This document shows positions 1-7,706 of a stretch of 20,634 nt of DNA, one piece after another (position 1 is the stretch's first letter; each line of letters begins with the position of its first letter). This DNA comes from CAIOSQ01 sp044359885. GTDB lineage: Bacteria > Pseudomonadota > Alphaproteobacteria > CACIAM-22H2. The DNA is taken from NCBI GenBank assembly GCA_044359885.1, contig JBIKLI010000030.1:1-20634 (forward strand), in the 5' to 3' direction. The notes beneath the pieces are model-generated. The model made no database searches, was not told the origin of the DNA, and saw nothing but the letters and a program-made list of their open reading frames with translations. The translations under genes and the position numbers were made by a program.

Positions 1-687
1 TTCGCGCGCATGGCGCTGGTGCCCCAGGGCGCGATGAGCGCCCTGAACCCGGTTCTGACGATCGCTCGGCAATTCGAGGATCTCTTCGACGCCCACGGCG
101 CCGCGGGCGGGCCCCAGGGGATCGCCGCCCTGCTCGCGCGCGTCGGGCTTCCGGCGTCGGTCGCCGCCTGCTTTCCCCACGAACTGAGCGGGGGCATGAA
201 GCAGCGCGTCTGCATCGCGCTCGCGATCGCGCTGTCGCCGGCCGTGATCCTGGCCGACGAGCCGACCTCCGCGCTCGACGTGGTGGTGCAAAAGCAGGTC
301 CTGGCGACGCTGGGACGCGTCCAGCGCGAGATCGGCGCGGCGATCCTGCTGATCGGCCACGACATGGCGCTGATGGCGCAGTTCGTCGACCGCATCGGCG
401 TGATGTACGCCGGCCGCCTGGTCGAACTCGGCCCCGTGCGCGAGGTCTTCCGTGCGCCGCGCCATCCCTACACCCGGCTTCTGCTCGCCGCGCTGCCCTC
501 GCTGGAGACCCGGCGCGCGCTCGTCGCCATTCCGGGCGTCCCGCCCTCGCTGCTGGCGCGCCCGCCAGGATGCGCCTTCCAGGATCGCTGCCCGGACGCG
601 ATCGCGCGATGCCGGTCCGAGGATCCGCCGCCGCGCCGTTCCGGTCCGGACCGCATCGTCGCCTGCCATCTTGCCGAGGCGTCATGA
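1..687 (+). CDS. Peptide ABC transporter ATP-binding protein, OppD/DppD-like (5' end outside window)
   Basis: ATPase subunit of a peptide/opine-type importer. It acts at the inner face of the membrane, energising permeases that should lie upstream of the window. The frame is open from base 1, so the Walker A half is missing. Visible in order are the Q-loop (LVPQGAMSALNPV), the ABC signature (ELSGGMKQRV), Walker B (VILADEPTSALD) and the H-loop (IGHDM). The C-terminal oligopeptide-transporter extension follows (APRHPYTRLLLAALP), with the four-cysteine pattern GCAFQDRC...C...C typical of OppD/OppF. The stop overlaps the next ATG by ATGA, as expected for a D/F pair. The first internal ATG, base 10, lies inside the conserved Q-loop region and is not the start. 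Family assignment is firm; the substrate class is inferred from the neighbours. Confidence 0.95.
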   Translation, partial: FARMALVPQGAMSALNPVLTIARQFEDLFDAHGAAGGPQGIAALLARVGLPASVAACFPHELSGGMKQRVCIALAIALSPAVILADEPTSALDVVVQKQVLATLGRVQREIGAAILLIGHDMALMAQFVDRIGVMYAGRLVELGPVREVFRAPRHPYTRLLLAALPSLETRRALVAIPGVPPSLLARPPGCAFQDRCPDAIARCRSEDPPPRRSGPDRIVACHLAEAS

Positions 688-1667
688 CCGGCCGGCTGGA
701 AGCGATCGGTCTCGGCATGACCTACCGCGCCGGCCTGATGGGCCGGAGCGGCAAGACGGCGCTGGCGGAGGCCGAAATCTCGATCGGCGGCGCGCGGCCG
801 GAGATCGTCGCCGTGGTCGGCGAGAGCGGATGCGGCAAGACGACGCTCACCCGGCTTCTGCTCGGCTTCCAGCGGCCGACCGCGGGGCATGTCGCCTATG
901 ACGGCGTCGACATCGCGCGCATGGATGCCGCGCGACGGCGGGCGTTCCGCCGCGAGGTCCAGGCGGTATTCCAGGACCCCTTCGAGACCTTCAATCCCTT
1001 CTACCGCGTCGATCACGCGCTGTTCACGCCGCTGGCGCGGTTCGGGATCGCGCGCCGCCGCACGACGGCCCTGCCGCTCGTCGAGTCGGCGCTGGCCATG
1101 GTCGGCCTGCGGCCCGGCGAGACCCTGGGTCGCTATCCCCACCAGCTGTCCGGCGGCCAACGCCAGCGCATCATGATCGCGCGCGCGGTCCTGCTTCGCC
1201 CGAAGATCCTGCTGGCCGACGAACCGGTCTCGATGGTCGACGCCTCGCTGCGCGCCACGATCCTGCAGTCGCTGCTGCGGCTGAAGGACGAGGCGGGCAT
1301 CTCGCTGGTCTATGTCACGCACGATCTGACGACGGCCTACCAGATCGCCGACTCGATCGTCGTGCTCTATGCCGGGCGGATCGTCGAACGCGGCCCGGCC
1401 GAGGCGGTGATCCGCAACCCCAGGCACCCGTACACGCGGCTGCTGATCGACGCCATCCCGTCGCCCGATCCCGATCGCGACTGGGGTCTCGACCGCATCG
1501 CGCCCGCCGCGGCCGACGACGCGAGCGCACCGGCCGCAGGCGCGGGCTGCAGCTTCGCGCCGCGCTGCGCGTGGCGACGCGCCGCCTGCGACGCGGCGAT
1601 GCCGCCGCTGCGCGACATCGGCACCGACCGCGAGCTGCGCTGCATCCACGACGCGCCGCCGGCATGA
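684..1667 (+). CDS. Peptide ABC transporter ATP-binding protein, OppF/DppF-like
   Basis: Second ATPase of the same importer, about 327 residues, the usual size for OppF/DppF. Motifs in order: Walker A GESGCGKTT, Q-loop VFQDPFETFNP, signature LSGGQRQRI, Walker B ILLADEPVSMVD and H-loop VTHDL. The C-terminal extension has NPRHPYTRLLIDAIP and a cysteine-rich tail (GCSFAPRCAW...C...C). The frame stays open upstream to about base 570. The ATG at 684 is preferred because it makes a 4-base ATGA overlap with the upstream ATPase and leaves a normal N-terminus before Walker A. The gene also overlaps the amidohydrolase that follows, so transporter and enzyme are translationally coupled. Walker B carries DEPVSMVD rather than the commoner DEPTSALD, a variation seen in OppF relatives. 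Confidence 0.95.
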   Translation: MTGRLEAIGLGMTYRAGLMGRSGKTALAEAEISIGGARPEIVAVVGESGCGKTTLTRLLLGFQRPTAGHVAYDGVDIARMDAARRRAFRREVQAVFQDPFETFNPFYRVDHALFTPLARFGIARRRTTALPLVESALAMVGLRPGETLGRYPHQLSGGQRQRIMIARAVLLRPKILLADEPVSMVDASLRATILQSLLRLKDEAGISLVYVTHDLTTAYQIADSIVVLYAGRIVERGPAEAVIRNPRHPYTRLLIDAIPSPDPDRDWGLDRIAPAAADDASAPAAGAGCSFAPRCAWRRAACDAAMPPLRDIGTDRELRCIHDAPPA

Positions 1668-2503
1668 TCCTCGACAGCCATTGCCATGTCTGGGCGCGCT
1701 GGCCCTATGCGCCGCCGGTCCCGGACCCCGAGAGCCGTGCCAGTCCGGCCCGGTTGCTGCACGAGATGGACCAGCACGGCGTCGCGCGCGCCGTGCTGAT
1801 CGCGGCCGGGATCGGCGACAACGCCGACAACAACGAGTTCGTCGCCGCCACGGCGGCGGCGCATCCCGGCCGCTTCATTCCCTTCGCCGACATCGATTCG
1901 CGCTGGACACCGACCTACCGGCAGCCCGGCGCCGTGGCGCGCCTCGCCCAGGCGGCCGATCGCTGGGATCTCGCCGGGATCACCCATTACCTGGACGAGG
2001 CCGACGACGGCGCCTGGATGCTCGGCGACGAGGGGCGGCGCTTCTTCGCTCTCGCGGCGGCACGCCGGCTGATCGTCAGCCTGTCGATCGTCCCGTCGCA
2101 GATGGCGGCGGTCTCGGCACTCGCCGAGGCGCATCCCCGCCTGCGGATCTGGTGCCATCACCTGGGTTTCCTCGGCCCGCGCACGGCCGCGACCGCCGAC
2201 GGTCCGCGCCAGGTGCTCGCCGCGGCGCGGCATCCGAACATCGCGATGAAGATCTCGGGCTTCGGCAACGTCGCCGCGCCGGGCATGGAGTATCCCTACC
2301 CCGAACTCGCCTGGATCGTCGGTGCGCTGCATGCCGTCTACGGCCCATGGCGACTGAGTTGGGGATCGGACGATCCAGTCTCGCGCCGCCACATGACCTA
2401 TCGCCAGAGCCTCGACATGCTGCGCCGCCATTGCCGGCTGCCCGAAGAGTCGATCGCGATCATCCTCGGTCCCTCCTTCGAGCGGGCGCTGGCCGAGCGT
2501 TGA
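1664..2503 (+). CDS. Metal-dependent amidohydrolase (amidohydrolase_2 family, TIM barrel)
   Basis: Predicted cytoplasmic metal-dependent hydrolase or decarboxylase of the amidohydrolase-related PF04909 type, about 279 residues. The N-terminus MILDSHCHVWARW has the D-x-H-x-H metal motif expected at the first beta strand. Further barrel-end histidine and aspartate motifs follow: WCHHLGF near residue 165 and WGSDDPVSRRH near residue 230. The frame is open further upstream, but the ATG at 1664 places the metal motif at residues 4-8, where the family has it, and overlaps the oppF-like stop by ATGA. Coupling to a peptide-type importer suggests it acts on an imported compound or breakdown product, as a lactonase, amidase or decarboxylase. 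The family is too diverse to name the substrate. Confidence 0.88.
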   Translation: MILDSHCHVWARWPYAPPVPDPESRASPARLLHEMDQHGVARAVLIAAGIGDNADNNEFVAATAAAHPGRFIPFADIDSRWTPTYRQPGAVARLAQAADRWDLAGITHYLDEADDGAWMLGDEGRRFFALAAARRLIVSLSIVPSQMAAVSALAEAHPRLRIWCHHLGFLGPRTAATADGPRQVLAAARHPNIAMKISGFGNVAAPGMEYPYPELAWIVGALHAVYGPWRLSWGSDDPVSRRHMTYRQSLDMLRRHCRLPEESIAIILGPSFERALAER

Positions 2504-2525
2504 CGCACCTGCCGTTCCCGCCGGC

Positions 2526-2553
2526 TTGCCCGCGACGTTCGGGCGCTGCTACG
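2526..2553 (+). promoter_or_regulatory. Weak candidate promoter ahead of the M81 peptidase gene
   Basis: TTGCCC at 2526-2531 and GCTACG at 2548-2553 are separated by 16 bases and sit about 60 bases before the ATG at 2615. The match to a housekeeping promoter is poor at the -10 element. The 111-base gap here is the only real one in this operon, which makes an internal promoter plausible but unproven. Confidence 0.2.
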
Positions 2554-2614
2554 GTCCGCGGGGGCGGCGGAGGGCATCAAGCCGCAAGTCCAGTCCTTGG
2601 GGGGGGACGCCGAC

Positions 2615-4078
2615 ATGAAGCTCTTCATCGCGTCCTACCTGACCGAGACCAACACCTGGTCTCCCATCCCGACCGGCCGCAACGCCTTCGTCGTCGACCA
2701 GCCCTTCCACCGCGGCGATGGCAGCCGCGCGCGGCCGAGCGGCGCGAATGTCCCGCTGATCGTCTGGCAGCGCAACGCGGCGCGCGACGGCCACAGCGTC
2801 GTGGAGAGCATCTGCGCGATCACCGAACCGTCGGCGGCGATCGTGCGCCATGTCTACGAGGAGTTCCGCGACATGCTCCTCGACGACCTGCGCGCCGCGC
2901 TGCCCGTCGACGGAGTGATGCTCTTCCTGCACGGGGCGATGGTCGCCGAGGGCTATGACGATTGCGAGGGCGACATCCTGGCGCGGGTCCGGGCGATCGT
3001 CGGCCCCGGCGTGCCGGTCGGCGTCGAACTCGACCTGCATTGCCACCTCACCGACGCGATCTGCGACAACGCGATCCCCGTGATCTTCAAGGAATACCCG
3101 CATGTCGACGGCGCCGCGCGCGCCGAGGAGGTCTACGCCCTCGTGACCCGCGCCGCCCGCGGCGAGATCCGGCCGGTCGTCGCCCTGCATGACTGCCGCA
3201 TGATCGGCATGTGGCGCACCCCCGTGCAGCCCATGCGCGGCTTCGTCGACCGCATGGCGGCGCTCGAGGGCAAGGATGGGATCCTGTCGGTCTCGTTCGG
3301 CCACGGTTTCCCCTGGTCCGATGTGGCCGATGTCGGTGCGAAATTCGTCGTCGTGGCGGACGGCGACCTGGACAAGGCGCGGGATCTGGCCGCCCGGCTG
3401 GCGCGGGAGATCTGGGACCTGCGCGACCGGACACAGACGCCCCATGACGACATCGACGCCGCGATCGACTTCGCCCTGGCGGCGCCCAAGGGCCCGGTGA
3501 CCCTCGCCGACGTCGCCGACAATGCCGGCGGCGGCGCCCCGTCGGACAGCACCTTCGTCCTCCGGCGGCTGGTCGAGCGCGGGGTGAAGGGGGCCGCGAT
3601 CGGCTGCGTCTGGGATCCGGTCGCGGTGTCGTTCTGCGCCGAGGCGGGCGTCGGCGCCACCATCGCCCTGCGCATCGGCGGCAAATGCGGCCCCGTGTCG
3701 GGCCTGCCGATCGACCTGCGCGTGACCGTCCGCGCCATCGCCGAGAACCATAGCCAGGGCGGGCTGTCCGGCGACCGGGCCCAATACGGGCGCAGCGCCT
3801 GGGTCCATGCCGACGGGATCGACATCATCCTGACCAGCAAGCGCCAGCAGGTGTTCCAGCCGGATGCCTTCACCGGGCTGGGATGCACGCTGGCCGACAA
3901 GCGCATCGTCGTCGTCAAGTCGATGCAGCATTTCTATGCCGGTTTCGCGCCCATCTCGACCGCGGTGCGCTATGTCGCGGCCCCCGGAACGGTGGGCGCG
4001 GAATTCGCGAACCTGCCCTACACCAAGCTCGTGCGGCCCTATTGGCCGCGCGTGGCGGATCCGTTCGCCATGACCTGA
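2615..4078 (+). CDS. M81 family metallopeptidase (MlrC-like, DUF1485)
   Basis: Predicted zinc hydrolase of the M81 family, named after MlrC, which cleaves linearised microcystin. About 487 residues, the usual family length. It opens MKLFIASYLTETNTWSP, the TETNT variant of the family's HETNTF start. HGAM lies at 106-109 and DLH at 140-142, with YPHVD at 161-165; these are the likely metal-binding D140, H142 and H163. The C-terminal half has the family's ADVADNAGGGAPSDST loop. The ATG at 2615 is chosen over an in-frame TTG at 2597 because it follows a G-rich ribosome site (eight Gs, 2599-2606) by 8 bases and starts directly on the conserved N-terminus. The solute-binding protein gene follows after 16 bases. 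Probable job: hydrolysing an imported peptide or amide; true substrate unknown. Confidence 0.93.
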   Translation: MKLFIASYLTETNTWSPIPTGRNAFVVDQPFHRGDGSRARPSGANVPLIVWQRNAARDGHSVVESICAITEPSAAIVRHVYEEFRDMLLDDLRAALPVDGVMLFLHGAMVAEGYDDCEGDILARVRAIVGPGVPVGVELDLHCHLTDAICDNAIPVIFKEYPHVDGAARAEEVYALVTRAARGEIRPVVALHDCRMIGMWRTPVQPMRGFVDRMAALEGKDGILSVSFGHGFPWSDVADVGAKFVVVADGDLDKARDLAARLAREIWDLRDRTQTPHDDIDAAIDFALAAPKGPVTLADVADNAGGGAPSDSTFVLRRLVERGVKGAAIGCVWDPVAVSFCAEAGVGATIALRIGGKCGPVSGLPIDLRVTVRAIAENHSQGGLSGDRAQYGRSAWVHADGIDIILTSKRQQVFQPDAFTGLGCTLADKRIVVVKSMQHFYAGFAPISTAVRYVAAPGTVGAEFANLPYTKLVRPYWPRVADPFAMT

Positions 4079-4094
4079 AACCAGGGAGACCGAG

Positions 4095-5666
4095 ATGTTG
4101 TCCATCGCAAGACGCACCCTTCTGGCCGCCGCGGCCAGCGCCGTCGCCGCACCGGCGATCGCCCAGCCGGTCAAGACGGTCAAGTTCGTCCCGTCGAGCG
4201 ACCTCGCCGGGCTCGATCCGATCTGGACGACCGCCTATGTCGTGCGCAACCACGGCTACAACATCTACGACACCCTCTACGGCACCGATGCTCAGTTCCG
4301 CATCCAGCCGCAGATGGCCGAAGGCCACGAGATCTCTGCGGACCGCCTGACCTGGACCATCCGGCTGCGCGAGGGGCTTCGCTTCCACGACAACGAACCG
4401 GTGCGCGCGCGCGACTGCGTCGCCAGCATCCGGCGCTGGGCGGCGCGCGACGGCCTTGGCCAGATGCTGATCGGCATGACCGACGAACTGGCCGCGACGG
4501 ACGACCGGACGATCGTCTTCCGCCTGAAATCGCCCTTCCCCATGCTGGCGGCGGCGCTGGGCAAGCTGTCGGGGCCGGTGCCGTTCATGATGCCCGAGCG
4601 CGTCGCGGCCACCGATCCCAACACGCAGATCCGCGAGACGATCGGTTCCGGGCCCTTCCGTTTCGTGGCCGACGAGTGGCTGCGCGGCAGCCGCGCCGTC
4701 TATGCCCGCTTCGCCGGCTACGTGCCGCGCGCCGAGGCCGCGAGCGGCACCGCCGGCGGCAAGCGAGTCAATGTCGAGCGGGTGGAATGGCACACGATCC
4801 CGGACGCCGCCACCGCCATGGGCGCGCTGCAGACGGGCGCGATGGACTGGCTGGAGACCCCGTCCTTCGATCTGCTGCCGGCGGCATCGCGCGACCGGGA
4901 CATCGTGATCGGCGTCCTCGACAAATCCGGCCAGCCGGCGATCCTGCGCTTCAACCATCTGCACCCGCCCTTCGACAAGCCGGCGATGCGCCGGGCCCTG
5001 CTGGCGGCGGTGCAGCAGATCCCCTATCTGCAGGCCGCGGTCGGCAATCCCGAGTATTTCCGCGAGTGCAAGTCCTTCTTCCCCTGCGGCACGCCGATGT
5101 CCAGCGGCACGGGCAGCGAGGCCATGCTCGGCGACATCGCCCAGTCCCGGCGCCTGTTCGCCGAGGCCGGCTACAATGGCGAGAAGATCGTCTTCCTTGC
5201 CGCGACCGACAATCCGACGCTGAGCGCGCTCAGCGCGGTCACCGCGGACCTGATGCGCAAGCTGGGGCTGAATTTCGACATGCGCGAATCCGACTGGGCG
5301 ACGCTGCTGCAGCGTCGCGCCTCGCAGGAGCCGGTGGAGCGCGGCGGCTGGAGCCTGTTCCACACCACCGCGGCGGGCGCCGAGTACATCAGCCCCGCGG
5401 CCCATCTCGGCCTGCGCTCCGACGGAAGGCCGGCCTGGGCGGGCTGGCCCACCGACCCGCGCATGGAGGAACTGCGCCGTGCGTGGATCTTCGCGGCCGA
5501 CGAGGCCGAGCAGCGCCGCCTGGGCGTGGAGATCGAGCGCCAGGCCTTCGCGTCGGTGCCCTACATCCCGCTCGGGCAATTCGTCCTGCCGACGGCCTAT
5601 CGCAAGTCGCTCAGCGACATCGTCGACGCCTATGCGCCCTTCTTCTGGGGCATGAACAAGGCCTGA
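4095..5666 (+). CDS. ABC transporter substrate-binding protein, family 5 (DppA/OppA-like)
   Basis: Periplasmic receptor that captures the solute for the importer encoded at the start of the window; 523 residues, normal for the family. The N-terminus MLSIARRTLLAAAASAVAAP is an export signal with a twin arginine (R6-R7), so Tat export is possible; cleavage is likely after AIA at residue 23. The mature part shows the family 5 pattern: a start on the first strand (KTVKFVPSSDLAGLDPI), EGHEISADRLTWTIRLREGLRFHD, then an NHLHPPFDKPAMRRALLAA-type hinge segment. The ribosome site AGGGAGA ends 5 bases before the ATG. It sits last in the operon, only 16 bases after the M81 peptidase gene, instead of first as is common. 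No permease genes are in view; they are expected upstream of base 1. Confidence 0.94.
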   Translation: MLSIARRTLLAAAASAVAAPAIAQPVKTVKFVPSSDLAGLDPIWTTAYVVRNHGYNIYDTLYGTDAQFRIQPQMAEGHEISADRLTWTIRLREGLRFHDNEPVRARDCVASIRRWAARDGLGQMLIGMTDELAATDDRTIVFRLKSPFPMLAAALGKLSGPVPFMMPERVAATDPNTQIRETIGSGPFRFVADEWLRGSRAVYARFAGYVPRAEAASGTAGGKRVNVERVEWHTIPDAATAMGALQTGAMDWLETPSFDLLPAASRDRDIVIGVLDKSGQPAILRFNHLHPPFDKPAMRRALLAAVQQIPYLQAAVGNPEYFRECKSFFPCGTPMSSGTGSEAMLGDIAQSRRLFAEAGYNGEKIVFLAATDNPTLSALSAVTADLMRKLGLNFDMRESDWATLLQRRASQEPVERGGWSLFHTTAAGAEYISPAAHLGLRSDGRPAWAGWPTDPRMEELRRAWIFAADEAEQRRLGVEIERQAFASVPYIPLGQFVLPTAYRKSLSDIVDAYAPFFWGMNKA

Positions 5667-5703
5667 AACGCGGCCGGCAGCATCGCGGCGGCAGGGGCGG
5701 AAA

Positions 5704-6222
5704 TCATCCCCCCTGGCCGCTCGCGGTGCCGTCGGGGCCGGCGAAGACGGTCCGCCGTTCGATCGCCGCCACATCGTCCGGGCGCGGAAAAGGTGCCGGC
5801 GCCGGCTCGCCGGGCTGGCGCGGCCGGCCGATCGCCGCGAAGAAATCCTCCAGTCCCGGCGGCGACAGCACCCAGAGCATGCGCATCTCGTCGGCGCCCT
5901 CGTTGACGAATTTGTGCCGGCGCCACGGGCCGACATAGACGGTGGTGCCGGGCCGGATGGGATGCGGCACGCCGTCGACATAGGCAGTGCCCGTACCCTG
6001 GATGAAGTGCAGCACCTCTTCATTTCGGTCATGCCAGTGCTCGCGGACATGGCCGCCCGGGGCGATGGTCTGGATGCCCATCGACAGCGTCCGCGACCCC
6101 GTGACATCCGGCGCGACATGGACATCGCTGTAGCCGTTGGCGGGAACCGGCTGCCAGTAGCTGCGCGCCTCGCCGGGTTGAACGACCACCGCCGCGCCGC
6201 GCTTGCCCGTCGCCTCGTCCAT
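5704..6222 (-). CDS. Cupin domain-containing protein
   Basis: Small single-domain cupin of about 172 residues. Cupin motif 1 is visible as GGHVREHWHDRNEEVLHFIQG, read here in two parts: the His-x-His pair (HWH) and the glutamate (NEEV). Motif 2 is GPWRRHKFVNEG, giving the third histidine and the family asparagine. All four usual metal ligands are therefore present, so it may be a metal-dependent enzyme (dioxygenase or isomerase) or a small-molecule sensor; the sequence does not decide. Two ATGs six bases apart (6228 and 6222) compete. The GGGAG at about 6232-6236 lies 9 bases before 6222 but only 3 before 6228, so 6222 is preferred. It faces the solute-binding gene tail to tail and is divergent from the amidase. 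Confidence 0.85.
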   Translation of the reverse strand: MDEATGKRGAAVVVQPGEARSYWQPVPANGYSDVHVAPDVTGSRTLSMGIQTIAPGGHVREHWHDRNEEVLHFIQGTGTAYVDGVPHPIRPGTTVYVGPWRRHKFVNEGADEMRMLWVLSPPGLEDFFAAIGRPRQPGEPAPAPFPRPDDVAAIERRTVFAGPDGTASGQGG

Positions 6223-6267
6223 CGCCATCCGCTCCCGGCCGGTTTCGCCATGCAAGGATAACCCGGC

Positions 6268-6296
6268 TTGACGCGGCCGCTCCAGGTGCGGCTAAT
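6268..6296 (+). promoter_or_regulatory. Candidate sigma70-type promoter of the amidase gene (leaderless)
   Basis: TTGACG at 6268-6273 (five of six bases match TTGACA) and GCTAAT at 6291-6296 (four of six) are spaced by exactly 17 bases. The -35 element also continues to TTGACGC, as in alphaproteobacterial housekeeping promoters. Transcription would start about 7 bases after the -10, at or beside the A of the ATG at 6303. No ribosome-binding sequence precedes that ATG, which agrees with a leaderless mRNA. Confidence 0.5.
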
Positions 6297-6302
6297 CGGC
6301 CA

Positions 6303-7685
6303 ATGTCCGATCCCGCCGATCTTTCCGCACACGCGCTGCTGGCGGCCTACCGCCGCGGCGAGCTGTCGCCGATCGACGCAGCCGAGGCGGTGCTGGCGCG
6401 CATCGCGGACGCCGAGACGCGGCTCGACGCCCTCTATGCGCTCGATGCCGAAGCGGTGCGCGCCGCCGCCCGGGAATCGACGCGGCGCTGGCGCGACGGC
6501 ACCGCGCGCCCGCTGGAGGGCGTGCCGGTCACGATCAAGGAGAACATCGCGACGGCCGGCACCCCGCTGCCGCTGGGGACCGCCGCGCGCGACCTCGTCC
6601 CGGCCGCGCTCGACGCGCCACCGGCGGCGCGGCTGCGCGAAGCCGGGGCGGTCATCCTCGCCAAGACCACCATGCCCGATTTCGGGATGCTGTCCTCGGG
6701 CCTGTCGAGCTTCCACCGGCCCACGCGCAACCCGTGGAACCCCGCGCTCAATCCGGGCGGCTCGTCGGCCGGTGCCGCGGCGGCCTGCGCCGCGTGCTTC
6801 GGGCCGCTGCATGTCGGCACCGACATCGGAGGTTCCATCCGTCTTCCGGCCGCCTGGTGCGGGATCGTCGGGCTGAAGCCCAGCCTGGGCCGCGTGCCGA
6901 TCGATCCGCCCTTCTATGGCCGCGTCGCGGGACCGATGACGCGCGACGTGGCGGACGCCGCATTGATGATGCGGGAATTGTCGAAGCCGGACTGGCGCGA
7001 CGCGATGAGCCTGCCGGCCCAGGACATCGACTGGCTCGATCTGGAGCGGGACGTCTCCGGGCTCAGGCTCGGCCTCTGGCTCGATGCCGGTTTCGGCCTC
7101 CCGGTCGATCGCGAGATCGCGGCCGCGATCAGCGCGGCGGCGAAGCGCTTCGAAGCTGCCGGCGCCGCGGTCGAACCGATGGACAGCTTCGTCACCCGCG
7201 CCATGCTCGACGGCCTCGACGCGTTCTGGCGCCTGCGCAGCCATCTCGACATCTCGGCCATGCCGGCGGAGCGACAGGCGCGGGTCCTGCCCTACATCCG
7301 GCGCTGGGCCGCGGGTGGAGCCGGCATGACGGGCTCCGACGCCTATGCGGGAATGAGCCAGATGATGGCGATGCGCGAAGCGGCCGTGCGCGCCTGCCAG
7401 CCCTTCGACGCGGTGCTGTCGCCGACCGCGCCGTGTCTGCAGTTCCCCTTCGACCATGCCGGGCCGACCAACGACCCGGCGCGGCCGCTGGAACACATCG
7501 CCTTCACCGTCGCCTTCAACATGTCGGAGCAGCCGGCGATCTCGGTGAACGCCGGCTACACCGCGACCGGGCTGCCCATCGGCATGCAGATCGCCGGACG
7601 GCGCTTCGACGATCTGGGAGTCCTGCGCCTCGCCCGCGCCTGGGAGGCGATGCGCCCGCCGCAGCGACCGTGGCCGCGCCCGTGA
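6303..7685 (+). CDS. Amidase (amidase signature family)
   Basis: Serine hydrolase of the amidase signature family, about 460 residues, hydrolysing amides to acid plus ammonia or amine, probably in the cytoplasm (no signal peptide). The full Ser-cisSer-Lys triad is visible: K79 in VTIKENIA, S154 in NPGGSSAG and S178 in GTDIGGSIR. The 75- and 24-residue spacings match those in characterised members such as fatty acid amide hydrolase. The family start (SAHALLAAYRRGELSPIDAAEAVL) begins right after the ATG at 6303, so the start is well placed although no ribosome site precedes it. It is the only + gene between two minus-strand groups and appears to have its own promoter. Substrate unknown; GatA is unlikely because no gatB/gatC are nearby. 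Confidence 0.95.
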   Translation: MSDPADLSAHALLAAYRRGELSPIDAAEAVLARIADAETRLDALYALDAEAVRAAARESTRRWRDGTARPLEGVPVTIKENIATAGTPLPLGTAARDLVPAALDAPPAARLREAGAVILAKTTMPDFGMLSSGLSSFHRPTRNPWNPALNPGGSSAGAAAACAACFGPLHVGTDIGGSIRLPAAWCGIVGLKPSLGRVPIDPPFYGRVAGPMTRDVADAALMMRELSKPDWRDAMSLPAQDIDWLDLERDVSGLRLGLWLDAGFGLPVDREIAAAISAAAKRFEAAGAAVEPMDSFVTRAMLDGLDAFWRLRSHLDISAMPAERQARVLPYIRRWAAGGAGMTGSDAYAGMSQMMAMREAAVRACQPFDAVLSPTAPCLQFPFDHAGPTNDPARPLEHIAFTVAFNMSEQPAISVNAGYTATGLPIGMQIAGRRFDDLGVLRLARAWEAMRPPQRPWPRP

Positions 7686-7706
7686 GGCGCGGCAGCCACG
7701 GCCTCA
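7683..7706. terminator. Inverted repeat spanning two convergent stop codons
   Basis: TGAGGC (7683-7688) and GCCTCA (7701-7706) are perfect 6-base complements around a 12-base loop. The first three bases are the amidase stop (TGA, + strand) and the last three are the deacylase stop (TGA, - strand). The element is thus symmetric for both convergent transcripts. There is no T-run on either side, so it is at best a weak or factor-assisted terminator. Confidence 0.3.

Noticed and set aside
2597..2614. TTG start for the M81 peptidase
   Set aside because: It would place the start before and through the G-run that best serves as the ribosome site, and would add six residues not typical of the family.
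5667..5703. Terminator between the binding-protein and cupin genes
   Set aside because: The 36-base gap is GC-rich, but I find no convincing hairpin with a T-run on either strand.
3915..7496. Minus-strand open frame of nearly 1,200 codons opposite the M81, binding-protein and amidase genes
   Set aside because: It is antisense to three genes with clear catalytic motifs. It is rich in Arg, Gly, Asp and His with no recognisable domain, and is explained by high GC content and strong third-position bias. The true minus gene within it is the cupin, in its own section.
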